From NCBI RefSeq assembly GCF_000411255.1, contig NZ_KE150413.1, forward strand, positions 970,999 to 1,034,998: DNA of 64,000 bases, read 5' to 3'. Shown here piece after piece: positions 42,258 to 51,097 of the stretch. The translations under genes were made by a program, and so were the position numbers. Position 1 is the first letter of the stretch, and every line of letters starts with the position of its first letter. The notes beneath the pieces were generated by a model that was given only the letters and a program-made list of their open reading frames with translations, ran no database searches and was not told the origin of the DNA. The DNA comes from Paenibacillus sp. HGH0039 (GTDB lineage: Bacteria > Bacillota > Bacilli > Paenibacillales > NBRC-103111).

Positions 42258-43743
42258 GCGGGGGCCTATTGTGGCCTCCCTGCTGATCGGAGCGTTCGTC
42301 GCCCTGCTCAGCCAAACCTTCCTCAACGTCGCCCTGCCGGGCATGATGAAGGATCTCCAAGTAAGCGAGAATACCATCCAGTGGCTGTCCAACGGCTATA
42401 TGCTGGTCAGCGGCGTTCTCGTCCCGATCAGCGCCTTTCTGATCGAACGTTTTACGACGCGGAAGCTGTTTATCGCCGCGGTCGGCTTGTTTACGCTGGG
42501 CACGATCATAAGCGGATTCGCCCCCGGGTTCGAGCTGCTGCTGACCGGCCGTCTTGTCCAGGCGGCAGGCGCAGGCGTGCTTATGCCGCTGATGTCGATC
42601 GTCTTCCTGACGATCTTCCCTGTGGAGGAGCGCGGCAAAGCGATGGGCATGATGGGCGTCGCCATGATTTTCGCCCCGGCCATCGGTCCTACGCTGTCCG
42701 GCTGGATTATGGAGCATTACAGCTGGCGCGCCCTGTTCTATATCATTATCCCGCTTTCCGCTTTTGCCCTGATCTTCGGAGCCGTATCGCTTAAAAACGT
42801 GACGCGCACATCCAAGCCGCGCCTTGATATTCTCGGCGTTATTCTCTCCACCCTTGGTTTCGGGGGGCTGCTCTACGGCTTCAGTGACGCGGGTAAAGAC
42901 GGATGGGACAGCACGATTGTCGTGACTTGCCTGACGGTCGGCGCCGTTTCGCTCATCCTGTTCATCTGGCGTGAGCTGGTGACCGAGAAGCCGATTCTGG
43001 AATTCCGTGTGTTCAAATTCAACATGTATTCCCTTACGACCGTCATTAACGTCATTGTGACGATGGCCATGTTCTCCGGGATGATTCTTCTCCCGCTCTA
43101 TCTGCAAAACATCCGCGGATTTACGCCGTTCGAATCCGGACTTCTGCTTCTTCCGGGCGCGATTCTGATGGGGATCATGTCCCCGATTACCGGTATTATT
43201 TTCGATAAAGTCGGTGCCCGCTGGCTTTCCGTTATAGGCTTGCTGATCATGACCGTGACGACTTACGAATTCAGCAAGCTTACCATTGATACGACGTATA
43301 CCACGCTCATTCTGCTCTACACGATCCGCAGCTTCGGCATGTCGATGCTGATGATGCCGATCCAGACCGCAGGGATGAATCAGCTTCCCCAGCGTCTGAA
43401 CGCGCACGGTTCGGCCATGTCGCAGACGCTCCGTAACGTGGCCGGCGCCATCGGCACCGCTCTGCTCGTGTCCCTTATGACCAATGCGGCCAAGTCCCAT
43501 GGAGCGGAGCTCGTCGCCGCGGGCGGCATCAATCCCGCCGATAAGGTCAAAATGGCGGAAATTGCCCAGCAGTCCGCGGTCTACGGCATCAACCATTCCT
43601 TCGTCGTGGCGACATGGATGACGGTGGCCGCTCTTGTTATGGCCTTCTTTATCCGTAAAGTGAAGCCGCACGTCGAGATCAAGCACGAGAGTGTCGTGAT
43701 CGAAAACAAAGACGTCGAAACCGTCACGGTTTCGTCGAAATAA
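42220..43743 (+). CDS. DHA2-family (EmrB/QacA) multidrug exporter
   Basis: 507 residues with fourteen predicted helices. Motifs: LNVALPGMMKDL, WLSNGYMLVSGVLVPISAFL, GRLVQAAGAGVLMPL and GPTLSGWI are the 14-helix DHA2 pattern. Start ATG 42220 or ATG 42232; no clear ribosome site, consistent with coupling to the overlapping MarR gene. Confidence 0.92.
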   Translation: MKKPMSTEAPQFKRGPIVASLLIGAFVALLSQTFLNVALPGMMKDLQVSENTIQWLSNGYMLVSGVLVPISAFLIERFTTRKLFIAAVGLFTLGTIISGFAPGFELLLTGRLVQAAGAGVLMPLMSIVFLTIFPVEERGKAMGMMGVAMIFAPAIGPTLSGWIMEHYSWRALFYIIIPLSAFALIFGAVSLKNVTRTSKPRLDILGVILSTLGFGGLLYGFSDAGKDGWDSTIVVTCLTVGAVSLILFIWRELVTEKPILEFRVFKFNMYSLTTVINVIVTMAMFSGMILLPLYLQNIRGFTPFESGLLLLPGAILMGIMSPITGIIFDKVGARWLSVIGLLIMTVTTYEFSKLTIDTTYTTLILLYTIRSFGMSMLMMPIQTAGMNQLPQRLNAHGSAMSQTLRNVAGAIGTALLVSLMTNAAKSHGAELVAAGGINPADKVKMAEIAQQSAVYGINHSFVVATWMTVAALVMAFFIRKVKPHVEIKHESVVIENKDVETVTVSSK

Positions 43744-43755
43744 GGTAAAACGAAC

Positions 43756-43802
43756 ATCGTCCCGAACGCAGTCCCCGCGGCTGCTTCGGGACGATTTTTT
43801 TT
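43756..43802 (+). terminator. intrinsic terminator
   Basis: ATCGTCCCGAA (43756-43766) pairs with TTCGGGACGAT (43785-43795), followed by eight Ts. Confidence 0.92.
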
Positions 43803-43894
43803 GCTTTGGAACAGCATGCTCCAGGAAGGAATCTATCGAAGAGTTGTCGAATTTTGGAACCATGCAGGCTTTGCAGAGAGAGGGGACTTATAAA

Positions 43895-44200
43895 ATGAAA
43901 TGCAGCATTTGCCAATGGGTGAAAATCGTTGATATGAACAACGAAGCGCTGACACAGCAGCTCTTTGTACACGGGGAGATCGAAGGGGCGGCACTGACGG
44001 TAGGCGCTTCGGTCGTTACACATTCGCTCGGTCTCAAGAAATTCGAAGTCGTTTACGACAAGAGGGAAGGCATCGAATCGGCCCGCTTTAAAGTGGTCGA
44101 CATCGAAGTCGACATGCTCCAGCACCCGTTTACGACCCGTGCCTACCTGGAGCCGCAGGTGCTCATTATCGGCCAGCACGACGTGGGTGAAACGGAGTAA
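43895..44200 (+). CDS. unknown small protein
   Basis: 101 residues from ATG 43895 after AGAGAGGGG. One CSIC motif near the N-terminus, then alternating strands (GAALTVGASVVTH, KFEVVYDKREG, FKVVDIEVDML). No membrane helix. It stands alone between a terminator and the DUF423 gene. No family recognised. Confidence 0.65.
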   Translation: MKCSICQWVKIVDMNNEALTQQLFVHGEIEGAALTVGASVVTHSLGLKKFEVVYDKREGIESARFKVVDIEVDMLQHPFTTRAYLEPQVLIIGQHDVGETE

Positions 44201-44318
44201 TCCGCAAGGCTCTTGGCAGGGCTGAAAAGGCGGCGGAAACCGTATCCGGATTGGATTCTTCGCGGATAATCGGCTATCATGGGGAGAGACGACTTTGCTT
44301 ACAAAGGAGAATGGAGAC

Positions 44319-44690
44319 ATGATGCGTTTATTCATGATGCTGGGAAGCATCAATATGTTTTTGGCGGTGGCGCTGGGCGCTTTCGGCGCTCATATGCTGA
44401 AAACAAAAATCAGTGCGGACATGCTTGCCGTCTACCAGACCGGCGTGCAGTATCATATGATTCATGCGGTCGGCCTTATCGCAATCGGTCTCGCCGCGGA
44501 TCGTCTGACGCAGAACCAGTCCCTGGTTAATGCTTCGGGCTGGGCGATCCTGATCGGAATTATTTTATTTTCCGGGAGTCTCTATGTCCTGAGCTTGTCC
44601 GGTATTAAAGTGTTAGGAGCCATTACGCCGTTCGGCGGGGTTGCTTTCCTGGCAGGCTGGGTTATGCTGGCGATTGCCGCAATGAAATAA
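44319..44690 (+). CDS. DUF423 (YwdK/YgdD) membrane protein
   Basis: 123 residues from ATG 44319, 9 bases after AAAGGAG. Four helices with the family pattern ALGAFGAHMLK, YQTGVQYHMIHAVGLI, LFSGSLYVLSL and ITPFGGVAFLAGW. Function of the family is unknown; inner-membrane protein. Confidence 0.9.
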   Translation: MMRLFMMLGSINMFLAVALGAFGAHMLKTKISADMLAVYQTGVQYHMIHAVGLIAIGLAADRLTQNQSLVNASGWAILIGIILFSGSLYVLSLSGIKVLGAITPFGGVAFLAGWVMLAIAAMK

Positions 44691-44722
44691 GAGCCGGATT
44701 TATTCCGGCTCTTTTCTTTTTT
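44690..44722 (+). terminator. intrinsic terminator
   Basis: AGAGCCGGA pairs with TCCGGCTCT, followed by a T-rich run. Starts at the DUF423 stop codon. Confidence 0.9.
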
Positions 44723-44909
44723 GTAAGGGGCTTAAATAATAGCAGGAAAATTTACCTAGTGCGTAGAAGTTGTTACCATTTGCACGTTTGCCTGTCGATT
44801 CAGGTGTTTGACGGAAGACGAAAAATGTCGATTGAGGGCGGATTTGCAGGATAATCTCCCCGTCCCGGTCAGCAACCCCCAAAATCCTTTTGGTTGAAAG
44901 GAATACCGG

Positions 44910-46400
44910 ATGTATAAGTCATTCAGTCCAGATGAGGATAACGAATCGGGCTTTATCGCACCCGCTATGATTCCCGTGTTTGCCTACGCGTTCAAAGAGG
45001 CCTTGATCGGGATGGCGGTGGTGAATCAGCAGGGAGATATTCTTGAAGTGAATGAAGTGCTCTGCCGGATGCTGGGATATACGCGCCGGGAGCTTCTCGG
45101 GATGAACAAGGACGATATCGCTTACGCAGCGGTCGGCACGGAGGACTGGGTGAGCCGGTGGAAGGAACTGGCCGCCACCAAAAGGCTGCAGATGGAGAAA
45201 AGGTTCCGGCATAAAGACGGACACTGGGTCTGGACGATGTTGAACGTGTCTCTTCTCCCCGGTACGGACGGTTCCTTTGTCTATTATGTGCAGCTGCAAG
45301 ACCTGACGGGCCGGAAAGCCATGGAAGAAAAGCTGGAGCGGAGCCGTCAGGAACTTGGGCCCCTTTTCGAGTATAATCCGGACATCGTCTGCATAGTGGA
45401 TATGCAGGGGCACATTGTCAGCATTAATTCCACCATGAGGCAGGTCACGGGGTACGAGACGGACGAATTGGCGGGGCATCCCTGCAAGAGGTTCATTTTC
45501 CCGGGAGACCTGGAGACGGCGGCGGAACTCTTCGAGGCTGCGAAAAACGGAAGAACCCGGACGGGCGAATTCAATGTCTCGCGCAAGGACGGAAGCTGGA
45601 TCACCGTGGAAGTCAACACGCTTCCGATTCAGGTAGGCAGCCGCGTGGAAGGGATTTATGCGATAGCCAAAGACGTAACGAGGCGCAGGGAAACGGAAGA
45701 ACGGCTGAGAACGTCCGAGAAGCTGTCGGCCGTGGGGCAGCTTGCGGCGGGTGTCGCCCATGAAATCCGGAATCCGCTGACAGCTCTGAAAGGCTTTACC
45801 CAGTTTCTGCAGTCCGGGGCAGAGGGGAAGCAGGAATACTACGAAATCATGATGTCCGAGCTTAACCGGATCGATCTCATCCTTTCGGAACTGCTTATGC
45901 TAGCCAAACCCAAAGCGTCCGAATTCGCCTGGTTAAACCCGGAGCTTGTGATCCGGCATGTACTTGCGCTCCTTGAAGCGCAGGCCATTCTCAAGAACGT
46001 CGAATTCTTGACGAATGTGGACGGCAGTCTCTCCGGCATGATGGGGGCCGAGAATCAGCTGAAGCAGTTGTTCGTGAATTTATTGAAAAATGCGATCGAG
46101 GCCATGCCGGACGGAGGACTTATCACGATCCGGCTGCAGGAGCAGGCGGATAAGCGGATTTGTTTCGCCATTGCGGATCAGGGAAGCGGGATCCCGCAGG
46201 ATTTGATCGACAAGATCGGCGTTCCCTTCTATACGACCAAAGATCAGGGCAGCGGGCTGGGCATGATGGTCAGCCGCAAAATTGTGGAGGAGCACAAAGG
46301 CATCCTTCAGATTGAAAGCGTCATGGGGGAAGGGACGACCGTTTACGTTCGGCTGCCCATAAACAGAGAAAGCGGCGAAATGGAGGAAAAACGGAAATGA
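44910..46400 (+). CDS. PAS-containing sensor histidine kinase
   Basis: 496 residues without membrane helices, hence cytoplasmic. Two PAS domains at about 20-140 and 150-265 (each ending in a PAC-like segment such as YYVQLQDLTGRK and YAIAKDVTRRRETEE), then HisKA with the phospho-acceptor His in AAGVAHEIRNPLTALKGF. The HATPase domain has the N box NLLKNAIEAM, G1 DQGSGIP and G2 GSGLGM. The layout resembles Bacillus sporulation or stress kinases (KinA/KinE class). The stop overlaps the next ATG by four bases, so it is coupled to the cyclic-di-GMP protein. Confidence 0.9.
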   Translation: MYKSFSPDEDNESGFIAPAMIPVFAYAFKEALIGMAVVNQQGDILEVNEVLCRMLGYTRRELLGMNKDDIAYAAVGTEDWVSRWKELAATKRLQMEKRFRHKDGHWVWTMLNVSLLPGTDGSFVYYVQLQDLTGRKAMEEKLERSRQELGPLFEYNPDIVCIVDMQGHIVSINSTMRQVTGYETDELAGHPCKRFIFPGDLETAAELFEAAKNGRTRTGEFNVSRKDGSWITVEVNTLPIQVGSRVEGIYAIAKDVTRRRETEERLRTSEKLSAVGQLAAGVAHEIRNPLTALKGFTQFLQSGAEGKQEYYEIMMSELNRIDLILSELLMLAKPKASEFAWLNPELVIRHVLALLEAQAILKNVEFLTNVDGSLSGMMGAENQLKQLFVNLLKNAIEAMPDGGLITIRLQEQADKRICFAIADQGSGIPQDLIDKIGVPFYTTKDQGSGLGMMVSRKIVEEHKGILQIESVMGEGTTVYVRLPINRESGEMEEKRK

Positions 46401-48292
46401 TACCGGTTCTCTTAGGCGGGTATGCAGCAGTTATCGTGATCGGAAGTGTGCTGCTGAGAGCCTATGCAGTCTGGATCTGCCTGGGAGCCTCGGCCGTACT
46501 GGCGGGGGCGCTGTATACCTTTAACAAGCGCGGCAACCCCGCTGCTTCCGGGCAGGAAGGACTTACGGCATTAGACAACAGGCCGGTGGACCCGCCAATA
46601 GCGGATGAATCCTCCCGATTGCTGGACACTTTATTCGATTACAGCCCGAACGCGATCAGCGTAACGGATGAGCACGGCAAATTAACCCGGGTAAGCCGGA
46701 CCATGGAACGGCTCCTCGGAGCGACGAACGAGCAGCTGGTCGGCAATTCTTTCGGAGCTTACGTATCCGACGAGCATCAGGATAAGCTCAAGCAGCGCTA
46801 CGGAGAACTGCGCACAGGAACGCCGCAGCTGTTCGATATCCCGGTGCTCCACCGGAGCGGGTACCGGATCGACTTGTCGGCTACGGGTGTGCCGCTCGAG
46901 ACGCAGGGGGCAAGCCGGCGGTTCCTGTTCATGTTCCAGGATATCACGGAACGGCGGAGAGCCGACGAGCAGTTCCGGCACATGGCCTACTACGACGATA
47001 TGACGGGCCTTCCGAACCGTCGGCTGTTCAAGGAACAGCTTACGGAGGCGCTGCTTCTGGCGGAAAGCCATCATCAGCGGGTAGCGGTCATGTACGTGGA
47101 CATCGACGGCTTCAAGCTGTTTAACGACTGCTTCGGTTACGACTACGGGGACATGCTGCTCCTTCAGGTGGCGGAGCGGTTCACCCGCTGCATCTCAGAT
47201 AACGACTTCATCGCCAGAACGGAAGGCGACGAATTCGCCTTCTTCTACACGGGCATTCAGGGGAGGGAACAGGCCTTGCAGCTCGCCTCCCGGCTGCTGT
47301 CCGTGCTTGAGGAGCCTTTCATGCTGGAGCAGTATGAGCTGCACGTTACCGCAAGTATAGGCATCTCGCTGCTCTCGCGCGAACGCGAGGATGCGGATAC
47401 GCTGATGAAGCATGCGAATATGGCCGTCACCCGGGCCAAGGAGAACGGAAAAAGCGACATCCAGATTTTTAACTCCGAAATGAGATCCGTCTCTCTTCAG
47501 AAACTTCAATTGGAAAACGACCTGAGACGGGCCATTACAAACAACGAATTCGTGCTGCATTATCAGCCGCAGGTCGAGATCGAAAGCGGTCAAATCGTAG
47601 GGATGGAGGCGCTCATCCGCTGGAACCACCCCCAGAAGGGCTTTATTCCGCCGGGAGATTTCATCCCGTTTGCGGAGCAGTCGGGACTGATCGTGCCGAT
47701 CTCGGAGTGGGTGCTGCACGAGGCGTGCCAGCAGAACCAAACCTGGCAGGATGCCGGCCTTCCGAAAGTTCCGGTATCCGTGAACTTGTCCTCCCGGCAG
47801 TTTCTCCAGCACAATCTGAAGGCGAAAGTCGATCAGGTGCTGCAGCATACGGGGCTGGCTCCACAGTTTCTGGAGCTCGAGATTACCGAGAGCATGACCA
47901 TGGATGTGGAGCATGCCATCGCTTCGCTTCTGGAACTGAAGCAGCTCGGCGTCCAGGTGAGCATCGACGATTTCGGCACGGGATACAGCTCTCTGTCATA
48001 TTTGAAAAGATTTCCGGTCGACCGGCTGAAAATCGACCGTTCCTTCGTCCGGGACATCATGGAGGACCCGAGCGACGCCGCTATCGTCGCCACGATTATT
48101 TCCATGACGCGGCACTTGAACTTGAAAGTGATCGCCGAGGGCGTGGAGACGGAGGAGCAGCTTTCCTTCCTGCACCGCAATCAGTGCCATGAGGTTCAGG
48201 GCTACTGGTTCAGCCCGCCTCTGACGGCGGATAAGATGGGCTCCATGCTGCGCCGGATCACCTGCAGCGCAGGGAGGCTCAAGGAAGCCTAG
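46397..48292 (+). CDS. PAS-GGDEF-EAL cyclic-di-GMP enzyme
   Basis: 631 residues: two short N-terminal hydrophobic helices (about 2-40), PAS at about 70-185, GGDEF domain at about 195-355, EAL domain at about 370-625. The GGDEF motif reads EGDEF, so diguanylate cyclase activity may be weak or absent. EAL residues appear intact: EALIRW, NLSSRQF, ELEITES, DDFGTGYSSLSYL, KIDRSFV and AEGVET. It is therefore likely a membrane-tethered phosphodiesterase, possibly regulated by its GGDEF domain. Coupling to the kinase suggests a shared signal. Confidence 0.92.
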   Translation: MIPVLLGGYAAVIVIGSVLLRAYAVWICLGASAVLAGALYTFNKRGNPAASGQEGLTALDNRPVDPPIADESSRLLDTLFDYSPNAISVTDEHGKLTRVSRTMERLLGATNEQLVGNSFGAYVSDEHQDKLKQRYGELRTGTPQLFDIPVLHRSGYRIDLSATGVPLETQGASRRFLFMFQDITERRRADEQFRHMAYYDDMTGLPNRRLFKEQLTEALLLAESHHQRVAVMYVDIDGFKLFNDCFGYDYGDMLLLQVAERFTRCISDNDFIARTEGDEFAFFYTGIQGREQALQLASRLLSVLEEPFMLEQYELHVTASIGISLLSREREDADTLMKHANMAVTRAKENGKSDIQIFNSEMRSVSLQKLQLENDLRRAITNNEFVLHYQPQVEIESGQIVGMEALIRWNHPQKGFIPPGDFIPFAEQSGLIVPISEWVLHEACQQNQTWQDAGLPKVPVSVNLSSRQFLQHNLKAKVDQVLQHTGLAPQFLELEITESMTMDVEHAIASLLELKQLGVQVSIDDFGTGYSSLSYLKRFPVDRLKIDRSFVRDIMEDPSDAAIVATIISMTRHLNLKVIAEGVETEEQLSFLHRNQCHEVQGYWFSPPLTADKMGSMLRRITCSAGRLKEA

Positions 48293-48438
48293 ACCGGCCG
48301 GAAAAACAAATAGAGCCAGCAGTTTCCGGGAAACCGTTCTGCCAGACTCGCGATTGAGAGAAAGCGGCGCCGGGATGCAGTTCAGGTGCCCGATGCGGCG
48401 CCGTTTGACGCCAGTCAACCTCGCCGCCCTATAGAAGA

Positions 48439-48472
48439 AAGGCCCGAGCGCGTAAGCGCCGGGCCTTTTTTT
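48439..48472 (+). terminator. terminator between convergent genes
   Basis: AAGGCCCG-GCGC and GCGC-CGGGCCTT form a stem with a T run ending at 48472. An A-rich flank on the left may let it act on the minus-strand gene too. Confidence 0.85.
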
Positions 48473-48977
48473 AATGTAAAGACATATTGTCAATCTCGTT
48501 GAGCTTAAACAGATAAACTTTCTTTTCGTCCACATGGTAGACGGTAACGTTGCCCGATTCTTCATCGAAATTCAGAACCCGGCAGGGAAGACTGAGACGG
48601 ATGCCAGCCCCTTTTACGACGGAAAGGCGGATCAGGGTGTTGTCCTTGATCATCTTCCGGAGCTGGTCTTCCACCTGGGGCCTATGCTGATTGGAAGCGG
48701 ATGCAGCGGGAGGCGCAGACGATCCGGTTTTGGATGCCGGAGCGGATGCCGGCTGTTTCTCGGATGATGACGGTGATCCGTCCGATACGGCAGCATGTGA
48801 AGAAGCTGCGGTCGAAGATGTGCCAGAGGAAGGCGTATTTAATGCGATCAGCTTGCCGAGCTCAATCCCCTGTTCGATCGTAAAATCTGTGAAATTAGCA
48901 TTATTCAAGACCTGCAGCAGCTTTTGAAGCGCAAGTCCATTCGTCTCTTCTTCCATCAAAATTTTAACGGTAAACAA
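48471..48977 (-). CDS. unknown protein with low-complexity Ser/Ala linker
   Basis: 168 residues from a TTG start at 48977. An N-terminal helical domain of about 50 residues (LALQKLLQVLNNANFTDFTIEQGIELGKLIAL), a Ser/Ala/Pro-rich linker (about 50-95), then a small beta domain (LIRLSVVKGAGIRLSLPCRVLNFDEE, VTVYHVDEKKVYLFKLNEID), which could be SH3-like or RNA-binding. In-frame sequence continues upstream to an ATT at 49019 with GGAGG about 5 bases before it, so the true start may be ATT, adding 14 residues. Family not recognised. Confidence 0.65.
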   Translation of the reverse strand: MFTVKILMEEETNGLALQKLLQVLNNANFTDFTIEQGIELGKLIALNTPSSGTSSTAASSHAAVSDGSPSSSEKQPASAPASKTGSSAPPAASASNQHRPQVEDQLRKMIKDNTLIRLSVVKGAGIRLSLPCRVLNFDEESGNVTVYHVDEKKVYLFKLNEIDNMSLH

Positions 48978-49155
48978 ATGGCCTTGTTTGGATGTTTGGT
49001 TCGTGTTAGTAGTCGTAATAAGACCTCCGTCTCACTGAATCTGGTCCTTTTACTATAGCATGAAATGGGTCTTTAGATACACCCTGTTTTTCCGGCACCA
49101 AAACTTCTCTCCGGCATATACTGCCTATGATTTTGAAGCGAGGAGATGTGTCATT

Positions 49156-49302
49156 ATGATGAAAGTGGAACCCATCGAACTGGATGGAAATACGGCCATT
49201 GCGATAGAAGTAAAGCTGCCAAAAACGACGCTGCTAGTCGTGACGACGGATAAAGGCTATATCATGTGCGGAGCCCAATTTATACCCTATTTTACAGGGT
49301 GA
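49156..49302 (+). pseudogene. yunC-like DUF1805 gene, truncated
   Basis: 48 residues from ATG 49156 after AGGAG. The sequence follows the YunC/DUF1805 family (PIELDGNTAIAIEVKLPKTTLLVV, TDKGYIMCGA), then diverges after MCGA and stops at QFIPYFTG. The family is normally about 100 residues, so the C-terminal half is lost. The break coincides with the change to AT-rich DNA, so this marks the left edge of the island. Function of the intact protein is unknown. Confidence 0.75.
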
Positions 49303-49533
49303 ACAATAATGGCTTTGAAAAGCTGTAATTCCTTATGGGACAAGGCCTCACGGGATTTTTGAATGTTTTTTGAGACATGGACAAAATGTCTTTTTTGAAG
49401 TCTTTGTGATCACACTTGTGACCAAAATTTAAGGACAAACGGTTCAAAACGTGACTATTTTAAATTACACTTTTGTCCAAAATTTGCACCAATTAAATAG
49501 ACCAACTAACAGTTAAGATAGTGGGTTGTTTGA

Positions 49534-50337
49534 CTATTCCTTTGGTTTAAGTGGTCCTATTTTTTTCTTTTCAAATGTAGGTAAGTCTGGGGTATCTTTA
49601 GATTGTTTGAGCAGTTTGTATTGTGGGGTAAAAGTCTTATTCTTAATGTCCACGGGTGCAAGTATAAAGTAATCCTTGTATGAGTCTATGACGATCATTG
49701 GTTCTGTTGTGTTAGTAACTAAATATTCCGTTTCTTCTCTTGCGTCATTTTTCCCTTTCTCTTGAACAAGGAACATATTGCTAGTAACAATTGCAACAAA
49801 AAAGATTATTACAGTTACCTTACTACCATACTTTAACGTAATACCTTTAAGTATGTTGTCTCCAATTACCTTCTCATTATGAATAATGCGAGCACTAATT
49901 TTTTTTAGTTCCTTGTACTTAAATATCGGGATAATAACATATACTAAAATAGAGAAGGCAAAAAGAACAACAACAGCGAAAATTACAATCATGCTTCCAA
50001 GATTATAAAAAATGCTAAACAGTACGATATAACAGAATAAGCTGTTTTGATTTGTAGAGATTTCAAATCTATTTGAATCAAGGAAAGATAAAAAATTGAC
50101 TAAAAGAAGTGTAATCATGATAGACCTAAAAAGGCTCCATGTTGATTTAATGATTGTCGGTAACCCTACCTCTACAAACATGTCTGGCAGCTCATAATAA
50201 TCTTTATATCCAACTTCATAAAGATAGCCAGCAAGATAACCGAAGGCCGTTATTAAGATAACAATAAGTGCTTCACCAATTAGTCCATTTGAAGATTTTT
50301 CATGCTTCCCCTTGTTTATTTCTTCTGTCAAATCCAT
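49534..50337 (-). CDS. unknown membrane protein of the island
   Basis: 267 residues, AT-rich. Helices at about 20-40, 70-90, 103-140 and 170-190, with a C-terminal soluble part. ATG 50337 has AGGGGG only two bases upstream; TTG 50331 would have better spacing. No family recognised. First complete gene inside the island. Confidence 0.65.
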   Translation of the reverse strand: MDLTEEINKGKHEKSSNGLIGEALIVILITAFGYLAGYLYEVGYKDYYELPDMFVEVGLPTIIKSTWSLFRSIMITLLLVNFLSFLDSNRFEISTNQNSLFCYIVLFSIFYNLGSMIVIFAVVVLFAFSILVYVIIPIFKYKELKKISARIIHNEKVIGDNILKGITLKYGSKVTVIIFFVAIVTSNMFLVQEKGKNDAREETEYLVTNTTEPMIVIDSYKDYFILAPVDIKNKTFTPQYKLLKQSKDTPDLPTFEKKKIGPLKPKE

Positions 50338-50425
50338 TCCCCCTGAATTGTAATATGCTGGATAATTATATCACATTAGTGAGGTCATAGAATTGTTTAA
50401 AAGTATTCACTAATAAATTGCAAAT

Positions 50426-50451
50426 GGCTCCCGATTATTATATCTGGAGCC
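50426..50451 (-). terminator. hairpin after the small ORF
   Basis: GGCTCC (50426-50431) pairs with GGAGCC (50446-50451), twelve bases downstream of the small minus-strand ORF stop. T tract is weak in both directions. Confidence 0.5.
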
Positions 50452-50462
50452 TTTCTCTATAC

Positions 50463-50576
50463 CTAAGTTTCCTTTTTGCTATTGCTATCCATTTCGACTT
50501 TAAATGTGATTGATTGTATCTTTAATGACCAATGAGGAATATGTGAGTAGGTAATCTTAATAGGTTCAATTTTCAA
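50463..50576 (-). CDS. 37-residue small protein
   Basis: A TTG start at 50576 follows AAGGAGACAATAC, an excellent ribosome site, and encodes MKIEPIKITYSHIPHW..., soluble and basic. An ATG six codons upstream overlaps the ribosome site. Followed by a hairpin. Plausible as an island small protein; function unknown. Confidence 0.45.
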   Translation of the reverse strand: MKIEPIKITYSHIPHWSLKIQSITFKVEMDSNSKKET

Positions 50577-50618
50577 AGTATTGTCTCCTTTCATTTTACT
50601 CTTATGTCTCATGATGAC

Positions 50619-51047
50619 TTAAACAGCTATGTATGTCGCATTTTCCTTTTCAATCTTGTAATATTCGAGTTGCCATAACATTTGAAATTTAGATGGATAA
50701 GCTTTTCCGTACACTTGTTTCCCTTTGCTATGAATTGCGACAGCTTGCCTTACGGCTTCTTTTTCGCCATAATGAATGTAAACCCCATTATAATTATATA
50801 TTTGATATATCCAATGAGGTATTATAATACTAGATTTACTCATCAAGGGTGTATATTTAATTTTTTTATACTCCTTTGTCTCTGAAATGATCTTTAATTT
50901 TGCGATTAGCTGTTCCTCGTTTTGGAAATAATTGAAATCGGCATGAATGTTAGAGAGTCTGTTTTGGATTTCTTCTGATTCACCATAATAAAGTTCTTTC
51001 TTACCTTTAGGATTAATAAAGATTGCAATAGCAAATAGATAGTTCAT
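50619..51047 (-). CDS. unknown protein next to the IscB element
   Basis: 142 residues if started at ATG 51047. Reads FAIAIFINPKGKKELYYGE, with later WIYQIYNYNGVYIHYGEKEAVRQAVAIHSKGKQVYGKAYP. No membrane helix. No ribosome site is visible before the ATG, because the IscB element ends about six bases upstream: the element may have cut the gene from its leader. No family recognised. Confidence 0.55.
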   Translation of the reverse strand: MNYLFAIAIFINPKGKKELYYGESEEIQNRLSNIHADFNYFQNEEQLIAKLKIISETKEYKKIKYTPLMSKSSIIIPHWIYQIYNYNGVYIHYGEKEAVRQAVAIHSKGKQVYGKAYPSKFQMLWQLEYYKIEKENATYIAV

Positions 51048-51065
51048 CAAATGTAAGCGAAGATA

Positions 51066-51097
51066 CCCCAACTTTTAAGCGGATGAGTAAGTCGGGG
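51066..51097. repeat. right-end hairpin overlapping the iscB stop
   Basis: CCCC and GGGG arms close a stem extended by AACTT/AAGTC. The iscB stop codon (51075-51077) lies within it, so the last codons of the gene and the element end overlap. Confidence 0.6.

Noticed and set aside
42181-43863. 560-codon minus-strand frame opposite the DHA2 exporter
   Set aside because: Shadow of a well-defined 14-helix exporter; no start context.
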